Source of the DNA: CG1-02-35-72 sp964564475
Lineage (GTDB): Bacteria; Bacteroidota; Bacteroidia; Flavobacteriales; Flavobacteriaceae
Direction of reading: 5' to 3'
Length of the DNA stretch: 18,677 nt
Assembly: GCA_964564475.1 (NCBI GenBank)
Contig: CAZMBM010000034.1
Span: 1 to 18,677 of the forward strand
Shown piece after piece: positions 6,949 to 14,632 of the stretch (the first letter of the stretch is position 1; each line of letters opens with the position of its first letter). The notes below the pieces were generated by a model, which searched no databases, was not told where the DNA came from, and saw only the letters and a list, made by a program, of their open reading frames with translations. A program made the position numbers and the translations under genes.

Positions 6949-8496
6949 TTATTTTGGGTCTAAAATAACGCAGGGAATTATCATTTCTTCGAGAGAGATA
7001 CCACCGTGCTGAAAAGTGTTTTTATAATATTTTACAAAGTGATTGTAACTATTGGGATAGGCGAAAAAATAATCTTCTTTGGCAAATATAAATGAACTAC
7101 TCATATGTAAACTAGGTAGATAAATATCTTTAGGGTTGGCTACGGCATAAACATCCTTTGAATTATAAGTCAGGCTTCTTCCTGTTTTATAACGCAGATT
7201 GGCACTTATCTGTTTATCGCCAATTACCTTAGATGGGTTTTTGACATTAATGGTTCCGTGATCTGTTGTTATAATGAGTTTGTATTTAGCCTGTTGGGCT
7301 TTTTGAATGAGCTCTAACAAAGTTGAGTTTTTAAACCAACTAAGACTGAGTGATCTATAGGCTTTATCATCGGCGGCGAGTTCTTTAATCATATCCATTT
7401 CTGTACGGGCGTGCGAAAGCATATCTACAAAATTATACACAACTGCTGTTAGCTTGTTATTTTTGGTATTTGCAAAATTAGCCACCAATTCTTTGCCTTT
7501 ATTGAGACTACTAATTTTGTGATACCCAAACTGTATTTGCATACCAAGGCGTTTTAGTTGGGCTTCGAGAAACTGTTTTTCAAATAAATTTTTACCGCCG
7601 TCATCGGTGTCATTTTTCCAATAATTGGGATGTCTTTTTTCCATTTCAAGTGGCATAAGTCCCGAGAATAAAGCGTTGCGTGCATATTGTGTTGCTGTAG
7701 GCAATATGCTACAGTAAGCTATTTCATTTTCAATTCGGTAATAATTCCGAATCAAAGGTTCAAAAAGACGCCATTGATCGTAGCGCAAATTATCTATAAC
7801 TATCAGTAAGGTATTCTCATTGTTTTTAATATGAGGTACTACATGTTTTTTAAATAAGTTTGGGGTTAATAAAGGCGCCTCGCTATTATGAAACCAATCG
7901 GCATAGTTTTTAGTGATAAATTTAAAAAACTGGGCATTGGCTTCGTGTTTTTGGCTTTCTAATATTTCGGTCAAGCCGGAATCTTCTATAGATTCAAGTT
8001 CAAGCTCCCAACGGATTAATTTTTGGTAGAGTTTATTCCAGTCTTCAAACGAATTGACTGTGGCCAATTCCATACTGATGGCTCTGAACTCCATTTGGTA
8101 ATTAGAGGTTGTTTTTTCGGTTATGAGACGTGAATGTTCTAGAGTTTTTTTTAAGCTCAGTAAAATCTGGTTTGGGTTGACAGGCTTTATCAGGTAATCG
8201 GCTATCTTAGAGCCAATAGCTTCGTCCATAATATATTCTTCCTCACTTTTAGTTATCATAATAACAGGCAGATTGGGCTTGATGTTTTTTAATTGCGACA
8301 ATGTTTCCAAGCCACTTATACCCGGCATATTTTCATCTAAAAGAACGATGTCAAACCACGTATTTTCAATTAACTCGAGAGCTTCATAACCACTGCTACA
8401 CGGTGTTAGGTCATAATTTTTACTTTCTAGAAAAATTATATGAGGTTTTAGAATATCTATTTCATCATCTACCCAAAGAATCCTTAGCTTTTGCAT
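6949..8496 (-). CDS. porX: PorX: response regulator with PglZ domain (type IX secretion regulator)
   Basis: The response-regulator half of the PorX-PorY system that controls type IX secretion genes and gliding or virulence secretion in Bacteroidota. An N-terminal receiver domain (1-120) has acidic D10-D11, phospho-acceptor D54 (VLLDENMPG), T82 and K104 (LIKP). A helical linker (about 125-215) leads to a PglZ domain of the alkaline-phosphatase superfamily: D235 (LIVIDNLR), T267/T269 (LPTAT, nucleophile region), D360-less VDML segment near 357-360, D412-H413 (TTDHGT) and H497 (QHGG) as likely zinc ligands. PorX homologues are reported to act on oligonucleotide second messengers rather than bind DNA through an HTH, and no HTH is seen here. 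Length 515 is typical. It is divergent from the HD-domain gene and upstream of serC on the same strand. No type IX secretion structural genes lie in the window. Confidence 0.93.
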   Translation of the reverse strand: MQKLRILWVDDEIDILKPHIIFLESKNYDLTPCSSGYEALELIENTWFDIVLLDENMPGISGLETLSQLKNIKPNLPVIMITKSEEEYIMDEAIGSKIADYLIKPVNPNQILLSLKKTLEHSRLITEKTTSNYQMEFRAISMELATVNSFEDWNKLYQKLIRWELELESIEDSGLTEILESQKHEANAQFFKFITKNYADWFHNSEAPLLTPNLFKKHVVPHIKNNENTLLIVIDNLRYDQWRLFEPLIRNYYRIENEIAYCSILPTATQYARNALFSGLMPLEMEKRHPNYWKNDTDDGGKNLFEKQFLEAQLKRLGMQIQFGYHKISSLNKGKELVANFANTKNNKLTAVVYNFVDMLSHARTEMDMIKELAADDKAYRSLSLSWFKNSTLLELIQKAQQAKYKLIITTDHGTINVKNPSKVIGDKQISANLRYKTGRSLTYNSKDVYAVANPKDIYLPSLHMSSSFIFAKEDYFFAYPNSYNHFVKYYKNTFQHGGISLEEMIIPCVILDPK

Positions 8497-8518
8497 AAAA
8501 TTAGTTATATGAATTGTG

Positions 8519-8526
8519 TATTTTTG
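8519..8526 (+). promoter_or_regulatory. Candidate -7 box for the HD-domain gene
   Basis: TATTTTTG matches TAnnTTTG. A TTTTG about 25 bp upstream (8489-8493) could act as the -33 element, a little beyond the usual spacing. Transcription starting near 8532 would place the in-frame GTG at 8516 upstream of the transcript and leave about 15 nt of leader before the TTG at 8549, supporting the later start. Confidence 0.45.
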
Positions 8527-8544
8527 TAATTATTATAAACTTAA

Positions 8545-8560
8545 AAGTTTGAACAAACTT
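8545..8560. promoter_or_regulatory. Dyad in the porX / HD-domain divergent control region
   Basis: AAGTTTG (8545-8551) and CAAACTT (8554-8560) are perfect 7-bp inverted arms around AA, with partial outer symmetry (CTTA/TAAG). The dyad spans the likely start codon of the HD gene and the candidate porX -7 box. It could be an operator or a chance palindrome in AT-rich DNA. Confidence 0.3.
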
Positions 8561-9766
8561 AAGATTTTAAACGACCCAATTTACGGTTTTATTTCAATTC
8601 CTAATGAATTAATTTTTGATATCATTGAGCATCCTTATTTTCAACGATTGAGGCGTGTGTCACAAATGGGGTTGTCGTATTTGGTTTATCCGGGTGCCCA
8701 TCATACACGATTTCACCATGCTTTGGGTTGTATGCATTTGATGCAAAAAGCTATCCGTGTCTTAAAATTTAAAGGAGTCATCATAAGTCGTGACGAATCT
8801 GAGGCCCTGCTCATAGCAATTTTATTACACGATATTGGTCACGGAGCCTTTTCACATGCGCTCGAAAACAGTATCGTCGATAACATAACACACGAAGACA
8901 TATCACTGTATTTTATGCAAGCTTTAAATGCCGAATTTAAGGGTAAATTAGATTTGGCTATCGAAATTTTTAAAGGAAATTACCCGCGTCATTTTTTTAA
9001 ACAACTCATTACCAGTCAGCTTGATATTGACCGCATGGATTATTTAAAGCGCGATAGCTTTTACACAGGCGTATCAGAAGGGAATATAAACTCTGAACGT
9101 ATAATTACCATGTTTAATGTTGTTGAAAATGACTTGGTAATAGAGGGTAAAGGTTTGTATTCTATCGAAAAATTCTTGACAGCACGGCGCTTGATGTATT
9201 GGCAAGTGTATCTTCATAAGACAGGTGTTGTGGCCGAACAATTACTTGTAAAAGTTTTAAAGCGGGCAAAGTATTTAAGCCTGAACGGCACGGTACTTCC
9301 TGCCAGTTCTTCTTTTTCGTATTTCTTAGAAGACTTTATCTCTCGTGAAAATTGGAGTAGGGATTCACTAAACGCCTTTGCTAATTTAGATGACTATGAC
9401 GTTCTCACAGCTATAAAGCAATGGCAAAATAACGATGATTTTATTTTAGCATCACTCAGCAAGTCAATTATAAACAGGAATTTACCGCGTGTTATCATCA
9501 GTAAAACTCCGCCTAAAAAAGAGCTCATCAAAAGCCTTTCCAAAAAAGTATTACACAAATATCCTATAACAGAAAAAGATGTAAGGTATTTTGTACATAC
9601 AGGTAAAATTATGAATTTGGCCTACGACAAAAATAAAAATCCTATTAAAATTATTTTAAAAAACGGAGAGGTAACAAGTTTTTTAAAAGCATCCGATTTT
9701 AACCGTTCAGAGACCTTAACCAAACCTATTGTGAAATATTTTATGTTCCACCCTAAAGAACTTTAG
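8549..9766 (+). CDS. HD-domain phosphohydrolase (dGTPase/SAMHD1-like)
   Basis: A metal-dependent HD phosphohydrolase of the dGTP triphosphohydrolase/SAMHD1-related group, probably acting on nucleotides; the substrate is not known. Numbering from the open frame that begins at GTG 8516, the metal ligands are H67/H68 (TRFHHALG), H105-D106 (LLHDIGHG) and D170/D172 (SQLDIDRMDYL). The C-terminal half is a less conserved helical region. The GTG at 8516 overlaps a -7-like box, whereas TTG at 8549 gives MNKLKILNDPIYGF, the expected family start and about 405 residues; I therefore annotate from 8549, though the start is uncertain. It is divergent from porX and only 38 bp ahead of lpxD. That neighbourhood (porX, HD protein, lpxD) is, as I recall, conserved in flavobacteria. 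Confidence 0.87.
   Translation: MNKLKILNDPIYGFISIPNELIFDIIEHPYFQRLRRVSQMGLSYLVYPGAHHTRFHHALGCMHLMQKAIRVLKFKGVIISRDESEALLIAILLHDIGHGAFSHALENSIVDNITHEDISLYFMQALNAEFKGKLDLAIEIFKGNYPRHFFKQLITSQLDIDRMDYLKRDSFYTGVSEGNINSERIITMFNVVENDLVIEGKGLYSIEKFLTARRLMYWQVYLHKTGVVAEQLLVKVLKRAKYLSLNGTVLPASSSFSYFLEDFISRENWSRDSLNAFANLDDYDVLTAIKQWQNNDDFILASLSKSIINRNLPRVIISKTPPKKELIKSLSKKVLHKYPITEKDVRYFVHTGKIMNLAYDKNKNPIKIILKNGEVTSFLKASDFNRSETLTKPIVKYFMFHPKEL
8554..8561 (-). promoter_or_regulatory. Candidate -7 box for porX
   Basis: The minus strand reads TAAGTTTG, matching TAnnTTTG; transcription from near 8548 would give porX a leader of about 50 nt. A TTG lies about 15 bp upstream (minus-strand reading of 8577-8579), slightly short of the usual spacing. 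The box lies inside the first codons of the HD-domain gene. Confidence 0.35.
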
Positions 9767-9791
9767 AAACCCCATTCAATTTTATTTTTTA

Positions 9792-9799
9792 TACTTTTG
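9792..9799 (+). promoter_or_regulatory. Candidate -7 box immediately before lpxD
   Basis: TACTTTTG followed by CA matches TAnnTTTG. It ends only 5 bp before the lpxD ATG at 9805, so a transcript starting there would have essentially no leader. No clear -33 TTTG is seen in the tail of the HD-domain gene. The lpx genes may also be read from the upstream promoter. Confidence 0.4.
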
Positions 9800-9804
9800 C
9801 ACCG

Positions 9805-10842
9805 ATGAAATTTACAGCTGCCCAGATATCAGATTTATTAGAAGGAGAAATAGAGGGTGACCCGGCTATTGAGGTTTTCAAACTTTCTAAAATTGAAGAA
9901 GGGGGTATAGGATCGCTAACCTTCTTATCTAATCCTAAGTACACGCCCTATTTGTACGAAACAAATGCCTCTATAACTATTGTAAATAAATCATTTGTAC
10001 CTGAAAGGAATATTAAAACAACACTTATAAAAGTTGAGGATTCTTATAAAGCCTTTTCAAAGCTATTAGCCTTTTATAATGAAGTGAAATTAAATAAAGA
10101 AGGGATTGAAAAACAAAGCTTTATAAGTGATACAGCGGTGCTTGGCAAAAATATTTATGTCGGACAATTTTCTTATATAGGCGCCTATGTTAAAATAGGT
10201 AAAAACGTTAAAATTTATCCAAATGTCTTTATTGGCGACAATACGGTTATAGGCGATAATACCCTTCTTTTTTCAGGGGCTAAAGTTTACTCAGAAAGTA
10301 TTATTGGCAAAAACTGTACTATTCACTCAGGTGCTATAATTGGTTCTGACGGATTTGGCTTTGCACCGAATAAAGATGGTGGAAGCTATGCTAAAATTCC
10401 ACAAATAGGCAATGTCATTATAGACGACAATGTTGATATTGGAGCTAACACAACTATAGACCGTGCCACTTTAGGTGCCACTATAATAAGACAAGGTGTG
10501 AAATTAGACAATCAAATACAAATTGCACACAACGTTGAAATAGATGAAAATACAGTTATTGCCGCACAAACAGGTATTGCCGGATCGACAAAAATTGGTA
10601 AAAATTGTCAGATTGGTGGTCAAGTGGGTATCGCCGGTCATTTAATATTAGGTGATTTTGTCAAAATTCAGGCACAATCGGGGATAGGCAGAAATCTTAA
10701 AGATTATGAGGTTGTGCAAGGAAGTCCCGCTTTACCGTATTCAGATTACAACAAAGCCTATGTCCATTTTAAAAACTTAACCAAGCTAGCCGATAAAATA
10801 GATATTTTAGAAAAAGAATTAAAAAGTTTAAAAAAGACTTAA
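9805..10842 (+). CDS. lpxD: UDP-3-O-(3-hydroxyacyl)glucosamine N-acyltransferase
   Basis: Third enzyme of lipid A synthesis: it transfers a 3-hydroxyacyl chain from ACP to the 2-amino group of UDP-3-O-acylglucosamine in the cytoplasm. Visible: an N-terminal uridine-binding domain (about 1-100, with LSFLSNPKY-like GSLTFLSNPKY at 36-46), then a left-handed beta-helix of hexapeptide repeats (105-295; e.g. IGKNVKIYPNVFIG), catalytic H242 (QIAHNV) and the second conserved histidine H279 (IAGHLILG), and a C-terminal helical tail (315-345). Length 345 is standard. Its TAA shares one base with the ATG of lpxC/fabZ, suggesting coupled translation. A second, divergent LpxD-like gene lies at 13631-14554; this copy retains all the expected catalytic features and is the better candidate for the canonical enzyme. 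Confidence 0.95.
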   Translation: MKFTAAQISDLLEGEIEGDPAIEVFKLSKIEEGGIGSLTFLSNPKYTPYLYETNASITIVNKSFVPERNIKTTLIKVEDSYKAFSKLLAFYNEVKLNKEGIEKQSFISDTAVLGKNIYVGQFSYIGAYVKIGKNVKIYPNVFIGDNTVIGDNTLLFSGAKVYSESIIGKNCTIHSGAIIGSDGFGFAPNKDGGSYAKIPQIGNVIIDDNVDIGANTTIDRATLGATIIRQGVKLDNQIQIAHNVEIDENTVIAAQTGIAGSTKIGKNCQIGGQVGIAGHLILGDFVKIQAQSGIGRNLKDYEVVQGSPALPYSDYNKAYVHFKNLTKLADKIDILEKELKSLKKT

Positions 10843-12251
10843 TGAAAACAAGTACTATTAAACAAAAAACAATAAAAAAGGAAGTATCATTGTCGGGTGT
10901 TGGTTTACATACGGGCAAAGAAGTTACCCTAACTTTTAAACCGGCTCCTGAAAATCATGGCTATGCCTTTGTAAGAGTCGATTTGGCCGGACATCCCACC
11001 GTTGAGGCCAGAGCAGAATACGTCGTAGATACACAACGCGGTACAAACCTCGAAAAAAACGGCGTTAATATTAATACTTCAGAGCATGTTTTAGCCGCTA
11101 TTGTCGGTAAAGGCATCAACAATATTATTATAGAATTAAATAGCGCTGAACCACCCATAATGGACGGCTCTTCAAAGTTTTTTATAGAGGCTTTAGACAA
11201 AGCAGAAGTGATAGAACAAGACGCCTTTGTTGATGAGTACATCGTTAAAGAGATTATTTCGTATAAAGATGCCGAAACCGGTAGCGAAATAATTGTAGTG
11301 CCTTCGGATAAATATGAAGTGACGACTATGGTTGACTTCGGTACCAAAATTTTAGGAACTCAAAATGCCACATTAAATAAAGTATCCGACTTTAAAAAAG
11401 AGATAGCAGGGGCACGTACATTTAGTTTTTTGCACGAAATAGAAATGCTACTCGATAATAATTTAATTAAAGGCGGCGATTTAAACAATGCGATAGTTTA
11501 TGTAGATAAAGAATTGTCTGAAGAAACTATGGCGAAATTGCGCCATGCCTTTAAAAAAGATTCGGTCAAAGTTAAACCTAATGGGATTCTAGATAATTTA
11601 ACTCTGCATTGGCCCAATGAAGCGGCACGTCATAAACTACTCGATGTTTTAGGCGACTTGGCTTTGGTTGGTGTACAGATAAGAGGAAAAGTAATAGCCA
11701 ACAAGCCCGGACATTCTGTAAATACACGATTTGCCAAAAAATTAGCTAAAATTATAAAACTTGAAAAACGCAATAAAGTACCAAATTGTAATTTGTCGGA
11801 AACACCATTAATGGATATCCATCAAATTATGAAAATATTACCTCACAGACCACCTTTCTTACTTATCGACAGGATTTTAGAATTGTCTGAGACCCATGTT
11901 GTCGGTATGAAGAATGTAACTATGAATGAGTCTTTCTTTACAGGTCACTTTCCCGGATCACCGGTTATGCCGGGGGTGTTACAGGTAGAGGCTATGGCAC
12001 AATGTGGCGGTGTATTGGTTTTGAGCACAGTACCGGATCCCGAAAATTACCTCACCTATTTTATGAAAATGGATAATGTAAAGTTCAAACGCAAGGTATT
12101 ACCGGGTGACACTTTAATTTTTAGAGCCGAACTTATCTCACCCATAAGACGCGGTATTTGCCATATGCAAGCCTATGGTTATGCCAATAATAAATTGGTA
12201 GTAGAAGCCGAATTAATGGCACAAATTGCCCGAAAACAAAAAGAAGAATGA
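10842..12251 (+). CDS. lpxC/fabZ: Bifunctional UDP-3-O-acyl-GlcNAc deacetylase / 3-hydroxyacyl-ACP dehydratase (LpxC-FabZ fusion)
   Basis: Two enzymes in one 469-residue chain. Residues 1-310 form LpxC, the zinc deacetylase that commits UDP-3-O-acyl-GlcNAc to lipid A. It has SGVGLHTG (18-25), E81-H82 (TSEHVLAA; general base and zinc ligand), H264 and D268 (RHKLLDVLGDL; zinc ligands) and H291 (GHSVNT; general acid). Residues 320-469 form FabZ, which dehydrates 3-hydroxyacyl-ACP in fatty-acid elongation: ILPHRPPFLLIDR (332-344), catalytic H369 (TGHFPGSPVMPGVL) and E383 (QVEAMAQ). The fusion is known throughout Bacteroidota. Both halves look complete, and they compete for the same acyl-ACP pool, so the fusion fixes their ratio. 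It overlaps lpxD by one base (TAATG) and lpxA by four (ATGA). Confidence 0.97.
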   Translation: MKTSTIKQKTIKKEVSLSGVGLHTGKEVTLTFKPAPENHGYAFVRVDLAGHPTVEARAEYVVDTQRGTNLEKNGVNINTSEHVLAAIVGKGINNIIIELNSAEPPIMDGSSKFFIEALDKAEVIEQDAFVDEYIVKEIISYKDAETGSEIIVVPSDKYEVTTMVDFGTKILGTQNATLNKVSDFKKEIAGARTFSFLHEIEMLLDNNLIKGGDLNNAIVYVDKELSEETMAKLRHAFKKDSVKVKPNGILDNLTLHWPNEAARHKLLDVLGDLALVGVQIRGKVIANKPGHSVNTRFAKKLAKIIKLEKRNKVPNCNLSETPLMDIHQIMKILPHRPPFLLIDRILELSETHVVGMKNVTMNESFFTGHFPGSPVMPGVLQVEAMAQCGGVLVLSTVPDPENYLTYFMKMDNVKFKRKVLPGDTLIFRAELISPIRRGICHMQAYGYANNKLVVEAELMAQIARKQKEE

Positions 12252-13033
12252 ATCAACCTTTAGCATATATACACCCCGGTGCAAAAATCGCCACAAATGT
12301 TGTAGTAGAACCCTTTGCAACTATTAATAATAATGTAACTATTGGCTCAGGAACTTGGATAGGCTCAAACGTAACCATTATGGAAGGTGCCCGAATAGGT
12401 AAAAATTGTCGCATTTTTCCGGGAGCCGTTATTTCGGCCATTCCGCAAGATTTAAAGTTTGAGGATGAAGATTCTATCGTTACAATAGGCAATAACACAA
12501 CCATAAGAGAATGTGTTACCATTAATCGTGGCACCAAGGCTTATGGTAGAACAGAGATAGGAAAAAACTGCCTTATAATGGCCACATCGCATATTGCTCA
12601 TGATTGTATTTTACAAGATAATGTTATAATTGTAAATGGCGTATTACTAGCAGGTCATGTTAAAGTTGGCAAACATGCCATAATTGGCGGCCTGGCTGGG
12701 ATACATCAGTTCATTCATATAGGGGCTCATGCTATGGTTTCGGGAGGCTCTTTGGTGCGTAAAGACGTACCGCCTTACACAAAAGCAGCAAAAGAACCTT
12801 TATCATATGTAGGTATTAACTCCATCGGTTTAAGACGTAGGGGGTATGACGCCTCTAAAATTAGAGAAATCCAAAATATTTACCGCATACTCTATCAAAA
12901 AAATTACAACAATACACAGGCTGTTGGCATTATAGAGGCCGAAATGGAAGCCACACCCGAACGCGATGAAATTATAGAGTTTATTCGCAATTCACAACGT
13001 GGTATTATGAAAGGATATACTAACAAACAATAA
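12248..13033 (+). CDS. lpxA: UDP-N-acetylglucosamine 3-O-acyltransferase
   Basis: First enzyme of lipid A synthesis: reversible transfer of a 3-hydroxyacyl group from ACP to the 3-OH of UDP-GlcNAc. At 261 residues it is the standard length. Visible: a left-handed beta-helix of hexapeptide repeats (about 5-180), H115 and H118 (TSHIAHDC; H118 aligns with the catalytic histidine H125 of E. coli), H137 (LAGHV) and H153 (GIHQF), then the helical C-terminal domain with the GINSIGLRRRGY signature (189-200). At the acyl-chain ruler position (E. coli G173) the residue is glycine (G166), which does not block a long chain, but chain length cannot be settled from this. The start overlaps the lpxC/fabZ stop by four bases (ATGA), so expression is probably coupled. 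Confidence 0.96.
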   Translation: MNQPLAYIHPGAKIATNVVVEPFATINNNVTIGSGTWIGSNVTIMEGARIGKNCRIFPGAVISAIPQDLKFEDEDSIVTIGNNTTIRECVTINRGTKAYGRTEIGKNCLIMATSHIAHDCILQDNVIIVNGVLLAGHVKVGKHAIIGGLAGIHQFIHIGAHAMVSGGSLVRKDVPPYTKAAKEPLSYVGINSIGLRRRGYDASKIREIQNIYRILYQKNYNNTQAVGIIEAEMEATPERDEIIEFIRNSQRGIMKGYTNKQ

Positions 13034-13048
13034 AATTAAAAAACAATT

Positions 13049-13615
13049 ATGGCAAGCACATCAGATATAAGAAAAGGCCTCTGTATTAAGTACAACAGCG
13101 ATATTTTTAAAATTGTCGAGTTTTTACACGTCAAACCGGGTAAAGGACCGGCTTTTGTAAGAACGAAATTAAAAAGCTTAACAACAGGTCGTGTATTAGA
13201 CAATACTTTCCCTTCGGGGCGAAAATTAGATGAGGTTCGTGTTGAAACGCATAAATTTCAATTTTTGTACGCCGATGGCGATACCTTTAACTTTATGAAT
13301 ACAGATGACTACAACCAAATTGCTCTCCAAAAAAAAGTTCTTGACGCTCCCGATTTGTTAAGAGAAGGCGAAATAGTAACCATTATTTTTAACGCCGATG
13401 ATGAGATGCCCTTATCTGTTGATATGCCCTCAAGTGTTATTTTAGAAGTTACCCATACTGAACCCGGTGTTAAAGGCAATACCGCTACCAATGCCACCAA
13501 ACCCGCAACTGTAGAAACAGGTGCCGTTATAAATGTCCCCCTTTTTATAAACGAAGGTGATAAAATTAAGGTCGATACCGAAAAAGGGGCTTATTTAGAG
13601 CGCGTTAAACAGTAG
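13049..13615 (+). CDS. efp: Elongation factor P
   Basis: Binds the ribosome between the P and E sites and relieves stalling at consecutive prolines. At 188 residues it has the usual three beta-barrel domains: an N-terminal KOW-like domain (1-65), an OB domain (about 66-128), and a C-terminal domain ending in the GDKIKVDTEKGAYLERVKQ signature (170-188). The exposed loop VKPGKGPAFVR carries K32, the position modified in many bacteria (K34 in E. coli); whether this lysine is modified here depends on an epmA/epmB system not seen in the window. It starts 15 bp after lpxA with no promoter box visible, so it is probably read from the lpx transcript. Confidence 0.97.
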   Translation: MASTSDIRKGLCIKYNSDIFKIVEFLHVKPGKGPAFVRTKLKSLTTGRVLDNTFPSGRKLDEVRVETHKFQFLYADGDTFNFMNTDDYNQIALQKKVLDAPDLLREGEIVTIIFNADDEMPLSVDMPSSVILEVTHTEPGVKGNTATNATKPATVETGAVINVPLFINEGDKIKVDTEKGAYLERVKQ

Positions 13616-13630
13616 CCATACCACATCTTT

Positions 13631-14554
13631 ATGCAATTCAAATCTGTTCAAAATCTTCATACCATAGCTCATTTAATAGGCTGTAAATTTGTTGGTAATC
13701 CCGATTTTAAGATAACAGGAATCAATGAAATTCATGTTGTAGAAAAGGGAGATATTGTATTTGTTGACCATCCAAAATATTACGATAAAGCTTTAAACTC
13801 AAAGGCTAGCATTATTTTAATCAACAAAGAAGTTGATTGCCCTAAAGATAAAGCCCTCCTCATTTCTGAGGATCCTTTTCGTGATTTTAATAAAATTACC
13901 CAACATTTTAACCCTTTTAACAAAGCTGAGAGAGCCCTATCTAAAACAGCTAAAATAGGAGCGGGTAGCATTATTCAGCCAAATGTTTTTATTGGCAATG
14001 ACGTCATCGTTGGTAAAAATTGTGTCATACACCCAAACGTGTGTCTTTACGATGGGGTAAGTCTTGGCGATAATGTCACAATTCATGCGGGAAGTGTTTT
14101 GGGTGCCGATGCTTTTTATTACAAAAACAGAGAAGAAACAGGCTACGACAAACTTAAAAGTTGTGGCAGTGTTAAAATAGAAGACAATGTTGATATTGGG
14201 GCTTTGTGTACTATTGACCGTGGCGTGTCGGGTATTACCACAATAAAAGAAGGAACTAAACTAGACAATCAAGTACACGTAGGTCACGATACAGTGATTG
14301 GTAAGCGTTGTTTAATAGCTTCACAAACGGGCATAGCCGGCTGTGTTATTATTGAAGATGAAGTTACTATATGGGGACAGGTAGGTACAAATAGTGGTAT
14401 TACCATTGGCAAAGCCGCTGTAATTCTAGGTCAAACCGGCGTCACCAAGTCGGTTAAAGGCGGTAAAACATATTTTGGCACACCCATAGGTGAATCACGT
14501 GATAAATTAAAAGAATTGGCAGGTTTAAGAAGGCTTTTAAAAGATGAAAAATAA
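13631..14554 (+). CDS. Second LpxD-like acyltransferase (divergent paralogue)
   Basis: A 307-residue hexapeptide-repeat protein of LpxD type, commonly annotated as a second UDP-3-O-(3-hydroxyacyl)glucosamine N-acyltransferase in flavobacteria. It has an N-terminal uridine-binding-like domain (1-100; GDIVFVDHPKY at 40-50) and a beta-helix (about 105-280). H219 in HVGHDTVIG sits where LpxD has its catalytic histidine (AHN in the canonical enzyme). The second conserved histidine of LpxD (GHL) is replaced: the matching segment reads GTNSGITIG. The C-terminal helical tail is also shorter than in the 345-residue LpxD of this window. It could be an acyltransferase with a different acyl chain or acceptor. 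It starts 15 bp after efp, apparently in the lpx operon. Family is certain; substrate is not. Confidence 0.85.
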   Translation: MQFKSVQNLHTIAHLIGCKFVGNPDFKITGINEIHVVEKGDIVFVDHPKYYDKALNSKASIILINKEVDCPKDKALLISEDPFRDFNKITQHFNPFNKAERALSKTAKIGAGSIIQPNVFIGNDVIVGKNCVIHPNVCLYDGVSLGDNVTIHAGSVLGADAFYYKNREETGYDKLKSCGSVKIEDNVDIGALCTIDRGVSGITTIKEGTKLDNQVHVGHDTVIGKRCLIASQTGIAGCVIIEDEVTIWGQVGTNSGITIGKAAVILGQTGVTKSVKGGKTYFGTPIGESRDKLKELAGLRRLLKDEK

Positions 14555-14576
14555 ATGCTAATTAATAGCCTATTTA

Positions 14577-14608
14577 TTTCAAAAATCGTTTTCAAAAACC
14601 TAATTTTG
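14577..14608 (+). promoter_or_regulatory. Candidate promoter of sucD
   Basis: TAATTTTG (14601-14608) matches the -7 consensus TAnnTTTG, and TTTC (14577-14580) lies 20 bp upstream where TTTG is expected, one mismatch. The transcript would start near 14614, about 20 nt before the sucD ATG. This is the best-spaced promoter candidate in the window and marks the likely break between the lpx operon and sucD. Confidence 0.55.
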
Positions 14609-14632
14609 TGCCTTAATAAAAATTAAAAACTC

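Noticed and set aside
10961..11347. Minus-strand open frame of 128 codons opposite lpxC/fabZ.
   Set aside because: It is antisense to catalytic segments of LpxC and has no recognisable features.
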